Of a stretch of 64,000 nucleotides of DNA, positions 33,396 to 42,216 are shown one piece after another. Under the pieces are notes generated by a model. That model had not been told where the DNA came from and did no database searches. It was given only the letters and a program-made list of their open reading frames with translations. A program made the translations under genes and the position numbers. Within the stretch, counting starts at the first letter, position 1, and each line of letters opens with the position of its first letter. The stretch is from Amycolatopsis sp. 195334CR (GTDB taxonomy: Bacteria; Actinomycetota; Actinomycetes; Mycobacteriales; Pseudonocardiaceae), in assembly GCF_017309385.1 (NCBI RefSeq), contig NZ_JAFJMJ010000002.1, positions 682,001-746,000 on the forward strand. Reading direction: 5' to 3'.

Positions 33396-36300
33396 ATGAG
33401 CGTCGAGCCCTCCCGCCGGACGGTCCTGCAAGCGTTCGGCCTCGCGCTGGTGGCCACCGGACTGGTGACCCCGGCCGCCCGGGCCAGGCCGGGTGCGGCG
33501 CCCGGCGGTGCCCCCGACGCGGTGGCGGCCGCCTACCACTCGGCACTGCTGCGGCACACGCGCTGGGCCGAGCAGCAGTTCGACCGGGCCGCGGGCATCT
33601 ACCCGGCCAAGGACTTCACCTTCGCGGTCGTGCTCGGCAACGCGGTCCTGCTGACCCGCGACGGCTACGACGCGGCGGCCGCCGGGGTCGAACGGGAGGT
33701 GCTGCACCGGCACACCGTCGACACCATCCGGCACTTCGCCCGCTCGAACCGGGTGCTCGGCGGGACCGAATGGGGGAAGCGGCTGTTCTTCGACACCACC
33801 TTCCAGTCCTACTTCCAGCTCGCCGGCCGTCTGCTGTGGACGGACCTCGACGCGGAGACCAGGGCGAACCTGGACCGGATAGCCGGCGGCCAGGCGGAGT
33901 ACACGGCGAGCCTCGGCACCGGCAACGACCCGATGTCGGGCGACTGGACGCCGCGCGGGTTGTCCGGCGGGTACGTCGGGGACACCAAGCTGGAGGAGAT
34001 GGGCGTCTACACCCAGGCGCTGGCCCCGGGCCTCGCGTGGGCGCCGTCGGACGCGCGCGCCGCGGCGTGGCGGGAGTGGTTCGGCAAGTGGAGCCGCAAC
34101 GAGGGCGGACTGCCGCCGGCGGACCTGGCCAACCCGCGGGTGGTGGACGGCGTGCCGATCTCGGCCAACACGGCGGAGAACCTGTACGACACCTTCCTGG
34201 TCGAGAACCACGGCTCGTTCGGCCCGCACTACCAGGAGGAGCTGTGGCGCACCTCTGGCCGCAACGCCCTGCACTTCCTGCTCGCCGGGCAACCGCTGCC
34301 GGAGGTGCTCACCGCGCAGCCGAACGGCGAACGGCTGTGGCACACCATGCTGCTGATGGCGAGCGACGCGGGCGAGCCGCTGATGCCGATGGTGGCCGAC
34401 CGCGAGCACCTCTACGGTCGTGACGTGCTCCCGCTCGCCTTCCGCGCCCAGGTCCTCGGAGACCGTTACGCCGCACGGGCCGAGGCCCAGCTGGCCGAGC
34501 GACTCCAGCCGTACCAGGCCTTCCCGCCGGTCGACCGGCTCACGAAGTTCTCCGGTGAGCCCAAGTACGAGCCGGAAGCCCGGGCGGAGATCGCGATCAG
34601 CTACCTGCTGCACGAGTGGCGCGCGAATGACCCGGTGCGGCCGGTGAGCCAGGAGGAGTTCAACGCCTACGCCGTGGGCACCCGCGATTTCGGGGCGGGT
34701 CCGGGACTGCTGGCGCACCGGACGCCGAGCGCGTGGGCGGCGGCGGTCAGCAAACCGGGCTACACCAAGTTCGCCTGGCAACCGCGCCACGACGACTGGC
34801 TCTTCGGGGTCAGCGGCAGCACGCCGATGCTCCTGCCGTCGACGGCGCTGAAGCCGGTCGAACGGCGCGCCACGGCCTGGACGAAGGTGCGCGACGGGTT
34901 CGACGGCACCGCCGCGGTGCTGAAGTTCGACCAGGGGTACGCCGGTTTCGCCACCCTGCCCTCGGGTGCCGCGGTCTACGCGACGACCGGACTGGCAGCG
35001 GGCGAGGGCGCGGTGTCGGTGTACAACCTCGACATGCCGGGCATGCCGGGGCTGACCGGGAGCCGTACCTACCGCACGGCCGAGGGCTCGGTCACCGTCC
35101 CGGTCCCGCCGGCGCCCCCGGCGGGCGGGCGGACCGACGAGGTGTCCTTCCCGGCGGTGACCGCGCGCTACGTCCGGATGCTCGGGGTGCTCCCGGATCC
35201 GGCGTACGGCTATTCCCTGTGGTCCTTCGAAGTCCGTGACGGCGCGGGCGGAACCGACCTCGCCAGGACGGGCACCGCGTCGGCATCCTCCTTCACACCG
35301 GGCCGGGAAGCGAAGTACGCGATCGATGGCAGCGCCACCACCCGCTGGGCGGTGTCCACAGTGGATCGTCCACGCGCGGACAGCTGGCTCGCCGTCGATC
35401 TCGGCTCCGCGGTGGAGTTCGACCGGGTCAAGATCGCGTGGGAAGCCGCGGCGGGCCGCCGCTACCGCGTCGAGACCTCGCCGGACGGGCTCTCCTGGAC
35501 CACCGCCGCGACCCATCCGCTCCCGGCGGTCAGCACCACCGGCGGCTGGCTCGACGTCGACGGGCGCGCCGGGTTCGCCGTCTCCGGTTCCCCGCACCCG
35601 ATCACCGTCACCGGCAACCAGATCCTGCTGTCCGACGGTGCCGCGGCACCGCTGCAGGTCGAATGCCACCCGGATCCCCGCGCGCTGCCCGTGGCCGGGG
35701 CGCGGCCGGTCGCCGACGTCGCCGCCGTGCGCACCTCGGTGCTCGACGGGCACCTCGTCCTGTTCAACCTGTCCGGCTCGGCCGCGACGGCGACCGTCGC
35801 GCTACCGGCGACGGAGGGCGTGGTCCCGCTGTACCGCGGTGATCAGGTGACCACAAAGGACGGTAGTGCGCTGGCGGTTTCGCTGGCCGCGGCGGAAGGG
35901 CGTGTCGAACCGGCGTGGTTCACCGTCCAGGTCGACGGCGGGCGGACCGGCCTGCGGGCCTCGGTCGCCGATGCCGCCACGCTCCGGCTCACCGCGCCCG
36001 CCGGGGACGTGGTCCGCTGCCGGGTGCAGCCCGTCGGTGAACCCGCTCGGCAGGTCGCCGTTCCCGGCGGCCGGACGGTCACGGTCACCGCGCGCACCAC
36101 CCGGCCGTACCCGCTCGGCGACCTCGCGCTCGGGGCCACGGTGTTCCCGGCGGAGCCGCTGCCCGCGGGGATGTCCGCACCGGGTGCCGCGGTCGACGAC
36201 AACGACCGGACCTCCTGGCAGCCGGGCACCGACGGCCGGATGGTCGTCGACCTCGGTGCGGTCCGGGCGCTCGGGCAGGCCGAGCTGACCTGGACCGCCG

Positions 36301-36485
36301 ACGCGGTACCGGACATGGTCCTCGAAACCAGCGTCGACGGGCGCACCTACACAGCCGTCCCCGCGACACCCCGGCGACGACGCGACACGGTGCCGCTGAA
36401 CGGTTCCGCCCGGTACGTGGCGGTGCGGGTGCGAGGCGCGGCGACCGCGGCACTGGTCAGTTTCCGGATCCTTCCCGGAAACTGA
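33396..36485 (+). CDS. Tat-exported multidomain protein with discoidin (F5/8 type C) domains, probable glycan-active enzyme
   Basis: A 1029-residue secreted protein. The N-terminus has a twin-arginine signal (PSRRTVLQAFGLALVATGLV). Residues ~35-420 are helix-rich (HTRWAEQQFDRAAGIYP, TIRHFARSNRVLGGTEWGKRLFFDTTFQSYFQLA) and look like an (alpha/alpha) barrel as in polysaccharide lyases or related glycosidases. Beta-rich segments follow, then a galactose-binding/discoidin domain around 580-720 (VTARYVRMLGVLP, SASSFTPGREAKYAIDGSATTRWAV, WLAVDLGSAVEFDRVKIAWE) and a second one at the C-terminus (VDDNDRTSWQPG, MVVDLGAVRALGQAELTW). The catalytic family is not identified. The LacI-type operator upstream suggests sugar-controlled expression. 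Confidence 0.8.
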   Translation: MSVEPSRRTVLQAFGLALVATGLVTPAARARPGAAPGGAPDAVAAAYHSALLRHTRWAEQQFDRAAGIYPAKDFTFAVVLGNAVLLTRDGYDAAAAGVEREVLHRHTVDTIRHFARSNRVLGGTEWGKRLFFDTTFQSYFQLAGRLLWTDLDAETRANLDRIAGGQAEYTASLGTGNDPMSGDWTPRGLSGGYVGDTKLEEMGVYTQALAPGLAWAPSDARAAAWREWFGKWSRNEGGLPPADLANPRVVDGVPISANTAENLYDTFLVENHGSFGPHYQEELWRTSGRNALHFLLAGQPLPEVLTAQPNGERLWHTMLLMASDAGEPLMPMVADREHLYGRDVLPLAFRAQVLGDRYAARAEAQLAERLQPYQAFPPVDRLTKFSGEPKYEPEARAEIAISYLLHEWRANDPVRPVSQEEFNAYAVGTRDFGAGPGLLAHRTPSAWAAAVSKPGYTKFAWQPRHDDWLFGVSGSTPMLLPSTALKPVERRATAWTKVRDGFDGTAAVLKFDQGYAGFATLPSGAAVYATTGLAAGEGAVSVYNLDMPGMPGLTGSRTYRTAEGSVTVPVPPAPPAGGRTDEVSFPAVTARYVRMLGVLPDPAYGYSLWSFEVRDGAGGTDLARTGTASASSFTPGREAKYAIDGSATTRWAVSTVDRPRADSWLAVDLGSAVEFDRVKIAWEAAAGRRYRVETSPDGLSWTTAATHPLPAVSTTGGWLDVDGRAGFAVSGSPHPITVTGNQILLSDGAAAPLQVECHPDPRALPVAGARPVADVAAVRTSVLDGHLVLFNLSGSAATATVALPATEGVVPLYRGDQVTTKDGSALAVSLAAAEGRVEPAWFTVQVDGGRTGLRASVADAATLRLTAPAGDVVRCRVQPVGEPARQVAVPGGRTVTVTARTTRPYPLGDLALGATVFPAEPLPAGMSAPGAAVDDNDRTSWQPGTDGRMVVDLGAVRALGQAELTWTADAVPDMVLETSVDGRTYTAVPATPRRRRDTVPLNGSARYVAVRVRGAATAALVSFRILPGN

Positions 36486-37467
36486 CCGCCACCGCGTGGA
36501 AGCGTTCCAGCTCTCCCCGGATGTCCGGGCCGCAGGGCTGGAACACGATCTCGGTGACCCCGCGGGCCGCGAGCCCGGCGAGCTTGTGCCGGATCTGGTC
36601 GCCGGTGCCGCTGAGGGTGACGTCGGTGAGGATCGTGTGGCCGCCCGCGTCCCACGCCGCGCGGTCGGCCTCGTTCAGCTCGACGCAGTGTCCGGAGTGG
36701 ACGGACAGGTGCCGGTCGGCGGGCGGGGTGCGGTCGACCACCGCGAGCCACTGCTCGCCGCCGGGCAGCGCGCGGACGGCGTCAGGACCTTCGAACTCGT
36801 AGGTGCCGTGGTAGGCCAGCGCCCAGCCGGGCCCGCCCGCGGTCCTGGCGTGCTCGGAGTCCAGCGCCTCGCCTTCGTCCAGCACGGTTCCCCAGGCCAG
36901 GAACGGCACCCACGCGTACTCGCCGGCGAACTCCGGCGGCTGCCGGGTCGTGTACAGCCCGTCGGCGTGCTTCTTCGCCACCTCGTTGCCCTTCGGCCCG
37001 AGCGCGGCGACCAGGACCGGCACCTCGACCGGGCGGGCGGGCGCGTGCCCGCCGGGGTGGAGCATCCGCATCCGCTTGCCTTCCCACGCCACGGTTTCAC
37101 CCCGCAGCAGGCCGCGGTAGGCGGTGAGGTAGGCGTCCATGAACGACCAGCCGACCGCCCCGTACCCCATGGCGCGGCGGCCGGAGAACCCGGTGCCGAA
37201 GGCGATCGCCACCCGGCCGGGGGCGAGCGCGGCCAGGGTGGCGGTCGCGGCCGCGTTGGCCATCGGGTGGCGCAGGCTGGGGACGAGCACCCCGGGGCCG
37301 AGGCCGATGCGGTCGGTCCGCGCCGCGGCGAGGGCGAGCGTCATCCACACGTCCGGGCTCTGCTGCGGGGTGTCGTAGACCCAGGCGCGGGTGTAGCCCA
37401 GCTCTTCGGCCACCGCGATGTGCCCGGGGGTGTCGAGAGTGGTCGGGAAGGCGCACGCTACGTCCAA
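36457..37467 (-). CDS. LLM class (luciferase-like, probably F420-dependent) oxidoreductase
   Basis: A 336-residue TIM-barrel flavin/F420-dependent oxidoreductase. It opens DVACAFPTTLDTPGHIAVAEELGYTRAWVYDTPQ and has RTDRIGLGPGVLVPSLRHPM, FGTGFSGRRAMGYG, VPVLVAALGPKGNEVAKKHADGLYTT, all standard in the family. The start is a TTG at 37467 with GGAGG 6 bases upstream; no ATG or GTG gives a better fit. It follows the SMP-30 gene by 29 bases on the same strand and overlaps the convergent exported-protein gene by 29 bases. Probably acts with its neighbours in catabolism of a small lactone or ester. Confidence 0.87.
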   Translation of the reverse strand: MDVACAFPTTLDTPGHIAVAEELGYTRAWVYDTPQQSPDVWMTLALAAARTDRIGLGPGVLVPSLRHPMANAAATATLAALAPGRVAIAFGTGFSGRRAMGYGAVGWSFMDAYLTAYRGLLRGETVAWEGKRMRMLHPGGHAPARPVEVPVLVAALGPKGNEVAKKHADGLYTTRQPPEFAGEYAWVPFLAWGTVLDEGEALDSEHARTAGGPGWALAYHGTYEFEGPDAVRALPGGEQWLAVVDRTPPADRHLSVHSGHCVELNEADRAAWDAGGHTILTDVTLSGTGDQIRHKLAGLAARGVTEIVFQPCGPDIRGELERFHAVAVSFREGSGN

Positions 37468-37496
37468 CGGTTTCCTCCATCGCGGGGCGGGACGGA

Positions 37497-38375
37497 TCAG
37501 GGCAGGCCGGCGTGCGGGACGTCGACCCGGCACGCGAGCAACTCGGCTTCGCGGGCCGCGCGACGTTCGTGCTCGGCGAAGGAGGGCGCGGCGCAGGCGA
37601 ACAGCGTCCGGCCGTCGGCACCGCCGAGCATGCACGCGTAGACACCCATCTTGGTGGCGATCTCCTGGGCCACCTCCCCGCCTTCGCGGACCCGGAGCAG
37701 CCGCGCGTGCGTCGCGTCGGCAACCCAGATGGCACCTTCGGCGTCGGCGCAGATGCCGTCCGGCGCCACGGCGAGCCGGGTCACCGCGGTCTCGACCTCT
37801 TCGGTCCCCGGCGGCTCGCCGAACGCCGCCCACACGCGCCTGCCGGACAGCCCGCCGTCGGCGTCGATGTCGAACGCGGTCAGCCGCCCGGCGAAGGTCT
37901 CGGCCACGACCAGCACCCCGCCGGGCAGGATCACCATGCCGTTGGGGAAGTGCAGGCCGTCGGCCACCGTGGTGAGCGAGCCGTCGGGGTCGACGCGGGT
38001 GAGCACGGTGTCGCGCAGCGCGGCGCCGCTCATCAGGTCGAAGCCGAAGTTGCCGACGTAGGCGCGGCCACGCTCGTCGACCACCATGTCGTTGAGCGCG
38101 GCCGGTACCGCGCCGGAGAGGTCGGCGTGCTCGGACAGGCGGCCCGAGTCCTCGCGTACCAGGATCCGGCGGTCGCGCATGGAGACGATCAGCGCGCGCC
38201 CGTCGGGCAGGAAGCCGAGGCCGGAGGGCTGGCCCGGCACCTCGGCGATCACTTCGGTATCGCCGCGGTCGTCGGTGGCGACGACCCGGTTGGTGTAGAA
38301 GTCCGAGACCCACAGACGCCCGTCTCGCCAGCGGGGGCATTCCAAGAACGAGTAGCCGTCGAGCACGACGGACAT
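37497..38375 (-). CDS. SMP-30/gluconolactonase-like lactonase
   Basis: A 292-residue six-bladed beta-propeller hydrolase. The metal and substrate residues lie in SFLECPRWRDGRLWVSDFY (Glu ligand), PSGLGFLPDG, LNDMVVDERGRAYVGNFGFD (Asn/Asp ligands) and APDGICADAEGAIWVADA. Family members hydrolyse sugar or other lactones. I take the ATG at 38375, where conserved sequence starts; a GTG at 38390 is an alternative. It is divergent from an MFS transporter across a region with two repeated operators. Confidence 0.88.
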   Translation of the reverse strand: MSVVLDGYSFLECPRWRDGRLWVSDFYTNRVVATDDRGDTEVIAEVPGQPSGLGFLPDGRALIVSMRDRRILVREDSGRLSEHADLSGAVPAALNDMVVDERGRAYVGNFGFDLMSGAALRDTVLTRVDPDGSLTTVADGLHFPNGMVILPGGVLVVAETFAGRLTAFDIDADGGLSGRRVWAAFGEPPGTEEVETAVTRLAVAPDGICADAEGAIWVADATHARLLRVREGGEVAQEIATKMGVYACMLGGADGRTLFACAAPSFAEHERRAAREAELLACRVDVPHAGLP

Positions 38376-38443
38376 CTCCGGTGGCCTCACCCAGCGAATG
38401 GTTGCCCCGCGCCGGGTTCGTGTCAAGGTGCGGTCATCCGGTT

Positions 38444-38488
38444 TGTCCTAACAGGACAGTGTCGGTGCTGCTTTGTCCAAAGAGGACT
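38444..38488. promoter_or_regulatory. Tandem operator pair, 30 bp apart
   Basis: TGTCCTAACAGGACA (38444-38458) and TGTCCAAAGAGGACT (38474-38488) are two copies of one inverted-repeat motif, TGTCC-N5-GGACA/T, exactly 30 bp apart (about three helical turns). They lie between the divergent SMP-30 and MFS genes and probably bind a dimeric regulator cooperatively. Confidence 0.75.
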
Positions 38489-38575
38489 TTATCGCCGAGA
38501 TCGTCCAGGTCGGCGGTGGGAGAAGTGGGGTCTTGTGTTCGGCTGTGACCTGTGGCACAGTCAAATGTCACCGAG

Positions 38576-38591
38576 TGCCATTCAGATGGCA
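38576..38591. promoter_or_regulatory. Inverted repeat in MFS leader
   Basis: TGCCATTCAGATGGCA (6-bp arms, 4-base gap) lies 22 bases before the MFS TTG start. It could be a further operator or an RNA hairpin in the leader. Confidence 0.45.
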
Positions 38592-38613
38592 TCCAGTGTC
38601 ATTGGAGATCGTC

Positions 38614-39915
38614 TTGAGCGAAGACGCCCTGCACGCCGCGGCCAGCCGCAAGGCGGCGTTCCGGCTGCTGCCGATCCTGTGCCTGGTCTACTTCATGGCC
38701 TTCGTCGACCGGACCAACGTCGGCCTGGCCAAGACCTCGCTGGAAGCCGACGTGGGCATCAGCGCCGCGGCGTACGGCGTCGGCGCGGGCATCTTCTTCC
38801 TCAGCTACGCGCTGCTGGAGGTGCCGAGCAACCTGGTCATGCACCGCGTCGGGCCGCGGCGGTGGATCACCCGGATCGCGGTGACCTGGGGCGCGTTGTG
38901 CGCCTGCATGATGTTCGTGCAGGACGAGTTCTCGTTCTACGTGGTGCGGTTCCTGCTCGGCGCGGCGGAAGCCGGGCTGTACCCGGCGCTGATGTACATC
39001 GTCACCCTGTGGTTCTCGCAGAAGCAGCGGGTGACCATCGTCGGCATCATCTACCTCGCGGTGTGCGCCGGGCTCGCCCTCGGCGGCCCGCTCGGGGGCG
39101 CGCTGATGGAGCTCCACGGCGCGGGCGGGTTGTTCGGCTGGCAGTGGATGTTCCTGGTCGAGGGCCTGGTCACCATCGTGGTCGCGGGGTTCGTCTGGCG
39201 CCTGGTGCCCGACCGGCCCGCGGACGCGCCGTGGCTGACCGAACGCGAGGCGAGCGTGCTGGCCGACCGCGCGGTGGTGCGCACCGCGCCGGAGCACAGC
39301 ACGCTGAAGGGCAACTTCCGGGTCGCCTTCGGCAGGCCGTTCATCCTCGCGCTGTCCGCGGTGTACTTCGCCAACCAGGTCAACAGCGTGGCGATCCAGT
39401 ACAACTTCCCGTCCATCGTGGAGAGCCTGGACGTCGAGGGCTCGTTCCTGATCGGGCTGGTGAGCGGCAGCGTCGGCATCGGCGCGTTCCTCGGCGTGCT
39501 CCTCATCCCGTGGGTGCAGCGCCGGATGCGCGACGAGATGCGCGTGCTGATGCTGGTGACCGTGGCGACGGCACTGGTGGCGATCGCCTACGCCCTCGCC
39601 GACGGCGCCCTCGCGCGCATCCTGCTCATCGATCTCGCCATGCTCCTGCTGGTCGGTGTCCTCCCGCTCTACTGGTCGGTCGCGATGGCGCGGATGACCG
39701 GCCTGATGGCGGCGGCGGGGCTGGCGTTCATCAACACGGTCGGCCTGCTCGGCGGATTCGTCGGCCCGTACCTGTACGGGTTCGCGGAGGGGCGGGGGAA
39801 CGAGTACACCGTGCTCATCGGCGCTTCCGTGCTCGGCGTGCTGCTGATTCCGCTGCTGTGGCGGGCCCTGCGTTCCGAGGACCGGCAGGCCGTTTCCGTG
39901 GCCGGTGAGAAATGA
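38614..39915 (+). CDS. MFS transporter, anion:cation symporter (ACS) type
   Basis: A 433-residue 12-helix permease. The signature MAFVDRTNVGLAKTSLEADVGISAAAYGVGAGIFFLSYALLEVPSNLVMHRVGPRRWI is the hallmark of the ACS/phthalate permease family that imports organic anions such as tartrate, phthalate or sugar acids. The start is placed at the TTG at 38614, with GGAG 6 bases upstream; a longer frame from 38473 would run through the operators. Its stop overlaps the esterase start by 4 bases, giving an importer-esterase-TetR operon. Confidence 0.88.
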   Translation: MSEDALHAAASRKAAFRLLPILCLVYFMAFVDRTNVGLAKTSLEADVGISAAAYGVGAGIFFLSYALLEVPSNLVMHRVGPRRWITRIAVTWGALCACMMFVQDEFSFYVVRFLLGAAEAGLYPALMYIVTLWFSQKQRVTIVGIIYLAVCAGLALGGPLGGALMELHGAGGLFGWQWMFLVEGLVTIVVAGFVWRLVPDRPADAPWLTEREASVLADRAVVRTAPEHSTLKGNFRVAFGRPFILALSAVYFANQVNSVAIQYNFPSIVESLDVEGSFLIGLVSGSVGIGAFLGVLLIPWVQRRMRDEMRVLMLVTVATALVAIAYALADGALARILLIDLAMLLLVGVLPLYWSVAMARMTGLMAAAGLAFINTVGLLGGFVGPYLYGFAEGRGNEYTVLIGASVLGVLLIPLLWRALRSEDRQAVSVAGEK

Positions 39916-41507
39916 CCAGGCGGTTCACGGCACTCCTGCTCGGGTTCGCGGTGGTGGCCACCCTGGTCACCGCCCCCGCCACGAGCGCGCACGGGGCCGC
40001 GGTGCGGCGCACGGACCTCGGTCTGGTCAAGGGCGTCGACGAGAGCGGAACCCAGTCCTGGCGCGGCATCCCGTACGCCGAGCCACCCGTCGGGCCGTTG
40101 CGCTGGCGCGCGCCGGTGACCCACCGCCCGTGGCACGGGGTGCGCGAGGCCCGTGAGTTCGGCAACGGGTGTGTCCAAGAAGGACGGTTCTTCAGCCCCG
40201 CGCCGAGCGGCCCGCACTACGGGCTCGACATCCGCGACGGGCTGAAGAAACCCGTCGGTGCCGAGGACTGCCTGACGCTCAACGTGTTCCGCCCGTCGGC
40301 CCCGCGGCGGAACCTTCCGGTGATCGTTTTTGTGCACGGCGGCAGCAACGTGGTCGGCTACTCGGCCGACCCGATGTACGACGGGCGGGAACTGGCGCGG
40401 CGGGCCGACGCGGTGGTGGTCACGGTCAACTACCGCGTCGGCGTGTTCGGCTGGTTCGACCTGCCCGGGCTCAAGACCGGTGATCCGTACGGCGATTCGG
40501 GCAACTTCGGCACGCTGGACCAGATCGAGGCGCTCCGGTTCGTGCACCGCAACGCGGCCGCGTTCGGCGGGGACGCGGGGAACGTGACCGTGATGGGGGA
40601 GTCCGCCGGCGCGGTCAACGTGTGGGCGCTGATGGTCTCGCCGTTGAGCAAGGGGTTGCTGCACAAGGCGATCCCGCTCAGCGGCGGGTGGTCGTTCGAG
40701 ACCCCGGCGGCGGCGCGGACCTACGCCGATCGGTTCGTCACCGAGGCGGTGGGGGACGCCGGTGACGCGGTGACCAGGCTGCGGGCGCTGCCCGCCGACG
40801 ACCTGATCCGCGCCCAGGTGCGCGCCGGCGATCCACCCCGGGTGCTCAACGACGGCACCGTGCTGCCGGTGGACCACCGCGCGGCCGTCGCGGCGGGGGA
40901 GTACCGCGACATCCCCGTCCTGGCGGGCAACACCGCGGAGGAGGGCAAGCTCTTCGGCGGGGTCATCGGTGCCCACCGCCCGAGCGACTACGACCGCTTC
41001 ACCCTGCAGTACTTCTTCGACCCCGACCGGCCGTCACCGCTGACCGCCCGCGACCTGATCGCCGACCGCTACCTGCCCGTCGACGCCCCCGGCGGCTGGA
41101 ACGAGGCGTCGGCGCAGGTGGGCGACGCCATCTTCCAGGGCATCGTCGAGGATTCGATGAACACGCTGCGCCAGGCAGGGAACGACCGGCTGTACTACTA
41201 CCGGTTCGGCTGGAACCAGCAGCCGGCGCCGTTCGACGTGGTCTACGGCGCCGCGCACGCGATGGACCTGCCGTTCCTCTTCCGCTCCTTCGACGAGGGG
41301 TACTTCGCGTTCTCGTTCAGCCGGCGCAACGAGCCCGGCAGGCTGGCGCTGTCGGACCTGATGATCGACAGCGTCCGCGTGTTCGTGCGCACGGGGAGTC
41401 CGCAGCACCCCGGCCTCGGCGCGCGGTGGGGCCAGTGGCCGCGCAGCATGGACCTGGACGCGGGCGACACGACGGCGACCGCGCGTCCCGGCACGTTCGG
41501 ACACTAG
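39912..41507 (+). CDS. Secreted type B carboxylesterase
   Basis: A 531-residue esterase/lipase with a Sec signal peptide (FTALLLGFAVVATLVTAPATSA). The nucleophile elbow is GESAGAVN (Ser near 226); EDCLTLNVFRP, VHGGSNVVGYS (oxyanion hole, although HGGS replaces the common HGGG) and a C-terminal GAAHAMDLPFLF with the catalytic His are present. It would hydrolyse ester substrates outside the cell and feed products to the MFS importer with which it is translationally coupled. Confidence 0.9.
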   Translation: MTRRFTALLLGFAVVATLVTAPATSAHGAAVRRTDLGLVKGVDESGTQSWRGIPYAEPPVGPLRWRAPVTHRPWHGVREAREFGNGCVQEGRFFSPAPSGPHYGLDIRDGLKKPVGAEDCLTLNVFRPSAPRRNLPVIVFVHGGSNVVGYSADPMYDGRELARRADAVVVTVNYRVGVFGWFDLPGLKTGDPYGDSGNFGTLDQIEALRFVHRNAAAFGGDAGNVTVMGESAGAVNVWALMVSPLSKGLLHKAIPLSGGWSFETPAAARTYADRFVTEAVGDAGDAVTRLRALPADDLIRAQVRAGDPPRVLNDGTVLPVDHRAAVAAGEYRDIPVLAGNTAEEGKLFGGVIGAHRPSDYDRFTLQYFFDPDRPSPLTARDLIADRYLPVDAPGGWNEASAQVGDAIFQGIVEDSMNTLRQAGNDRLYYYRFGWNQQPAPFDVVYGAAHAMDLPFLFRSFDEGYFAFSFSRRNEPGRLALSDLMIDSVRVFVRTGSPQHPGLGARWGQWPRSMDLDAGDTTATARPGTFGH

Positions 41508-41531
41508 ACTCGCCGGACGAGGGGAGGGCCT

Positions 41532-42209
41532 GTGGCGGTCGACCGCGCGTTGGAGACGAAGTACCGCATCGCCGAGACGGCGATGGCGTTGTTCCTGGAA
41601 CAGGGCTACGAGACCGTGACCGTGGAGGCCGTCGCCGACGCGTCCCAGGTCTCGCGGCGGACCGTGTTCCGGCACTTCGGCGGCAAGGACGAACTGGCGT
41701 TCCCCGATCACTCCGCCCGCCTGGAGCTGCTCTCGCGCAACCTGGGGCCGCCCAGCGGGGGCCGGACGCCGGTGGACGTGGTCATCGCGGCCACCGAGGC
41801 GTCGCTGCTCGACTTCCTCAGCCGTCCCGAGCTGGTGCTCCGCCGCTACCGCCTGACCCGCCTGGTCCCGGAACTGCGGCGGCGCGAGGTGCTGGAGCAC
41901 GAGCGGTACGTGGCGCTGACCAGGGCCTACCTGCGTGACCACCTGCCTGCCGACAGCCCGCCGTTCCTGCCGATGGCGATGGCCGCGCTGATCGACGCGA
42001 TGCACCGCTCGGCACTGGGCAACTTCGCCCGCAGCGACGGCACGGCCGACGCGTTCGCCGAGCTGAAGGAGGGCATGGAGTGGATACATCGCATGCTCGC
42101 CGCCGGATCGGCGACCGAGAGCCGGCTGCTGCTCGCCGTCCTGCCGGACACCGCCGCCGTGCGCCAGTCCCTGACCGCGCTCCGCGCCGAAGCCGAAGAC
42201 CTGCGCTGA
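41532..42209 (+). CDS. TetR family regulator
   Basis: A 225-residue one-component repressor. The N-terminal HTH reads RIAETAMALFLEQGYETVTVEAVADASQVSRRTVFRHFGGKDELAF; the remaining ~160 residues are the helical ligand-binding and dimerisation domain. GTG start at 41532, after GGGGAGGG, 24 bases downstream of the esterase. It is the obvious candidate to control its own operon, although the TGTCC operators at 38444-38488 could equally belong to an IclR or GntR protein elsewhere. Confidence 0.87.
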   Translation: MAVDRALETKYRIAETAMALFLEQGYETVTVEAVADASQVSRRTVFRHFGGKDELAFPDHSARLELLSRNLGPPSGGRTPVDVVIAATEASLLDFLSRPELVLRRYRLTRLVPELRRREVLEHERYVALTRAYLRDHLPADSPPFLPMAMAALIDAMHRSALGNFARSDGTADAFAELKEGMEWIHRMLAAGSATESRLLLAVLPDTAAVRQSLTALRAEAEDLR

Positions 42210-42216
42210 GCGCGGG

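Noticed and set aside
32196..35753. Long minus-strand open frame of about 1185 codons opposite the exported discoidin protein
   Set aside because: Caused by high GC content antisense to a real gene; composition is Arg/Gly/Val rich with no domain, and the plus-strand protein has a signal peptide and recognised domains.
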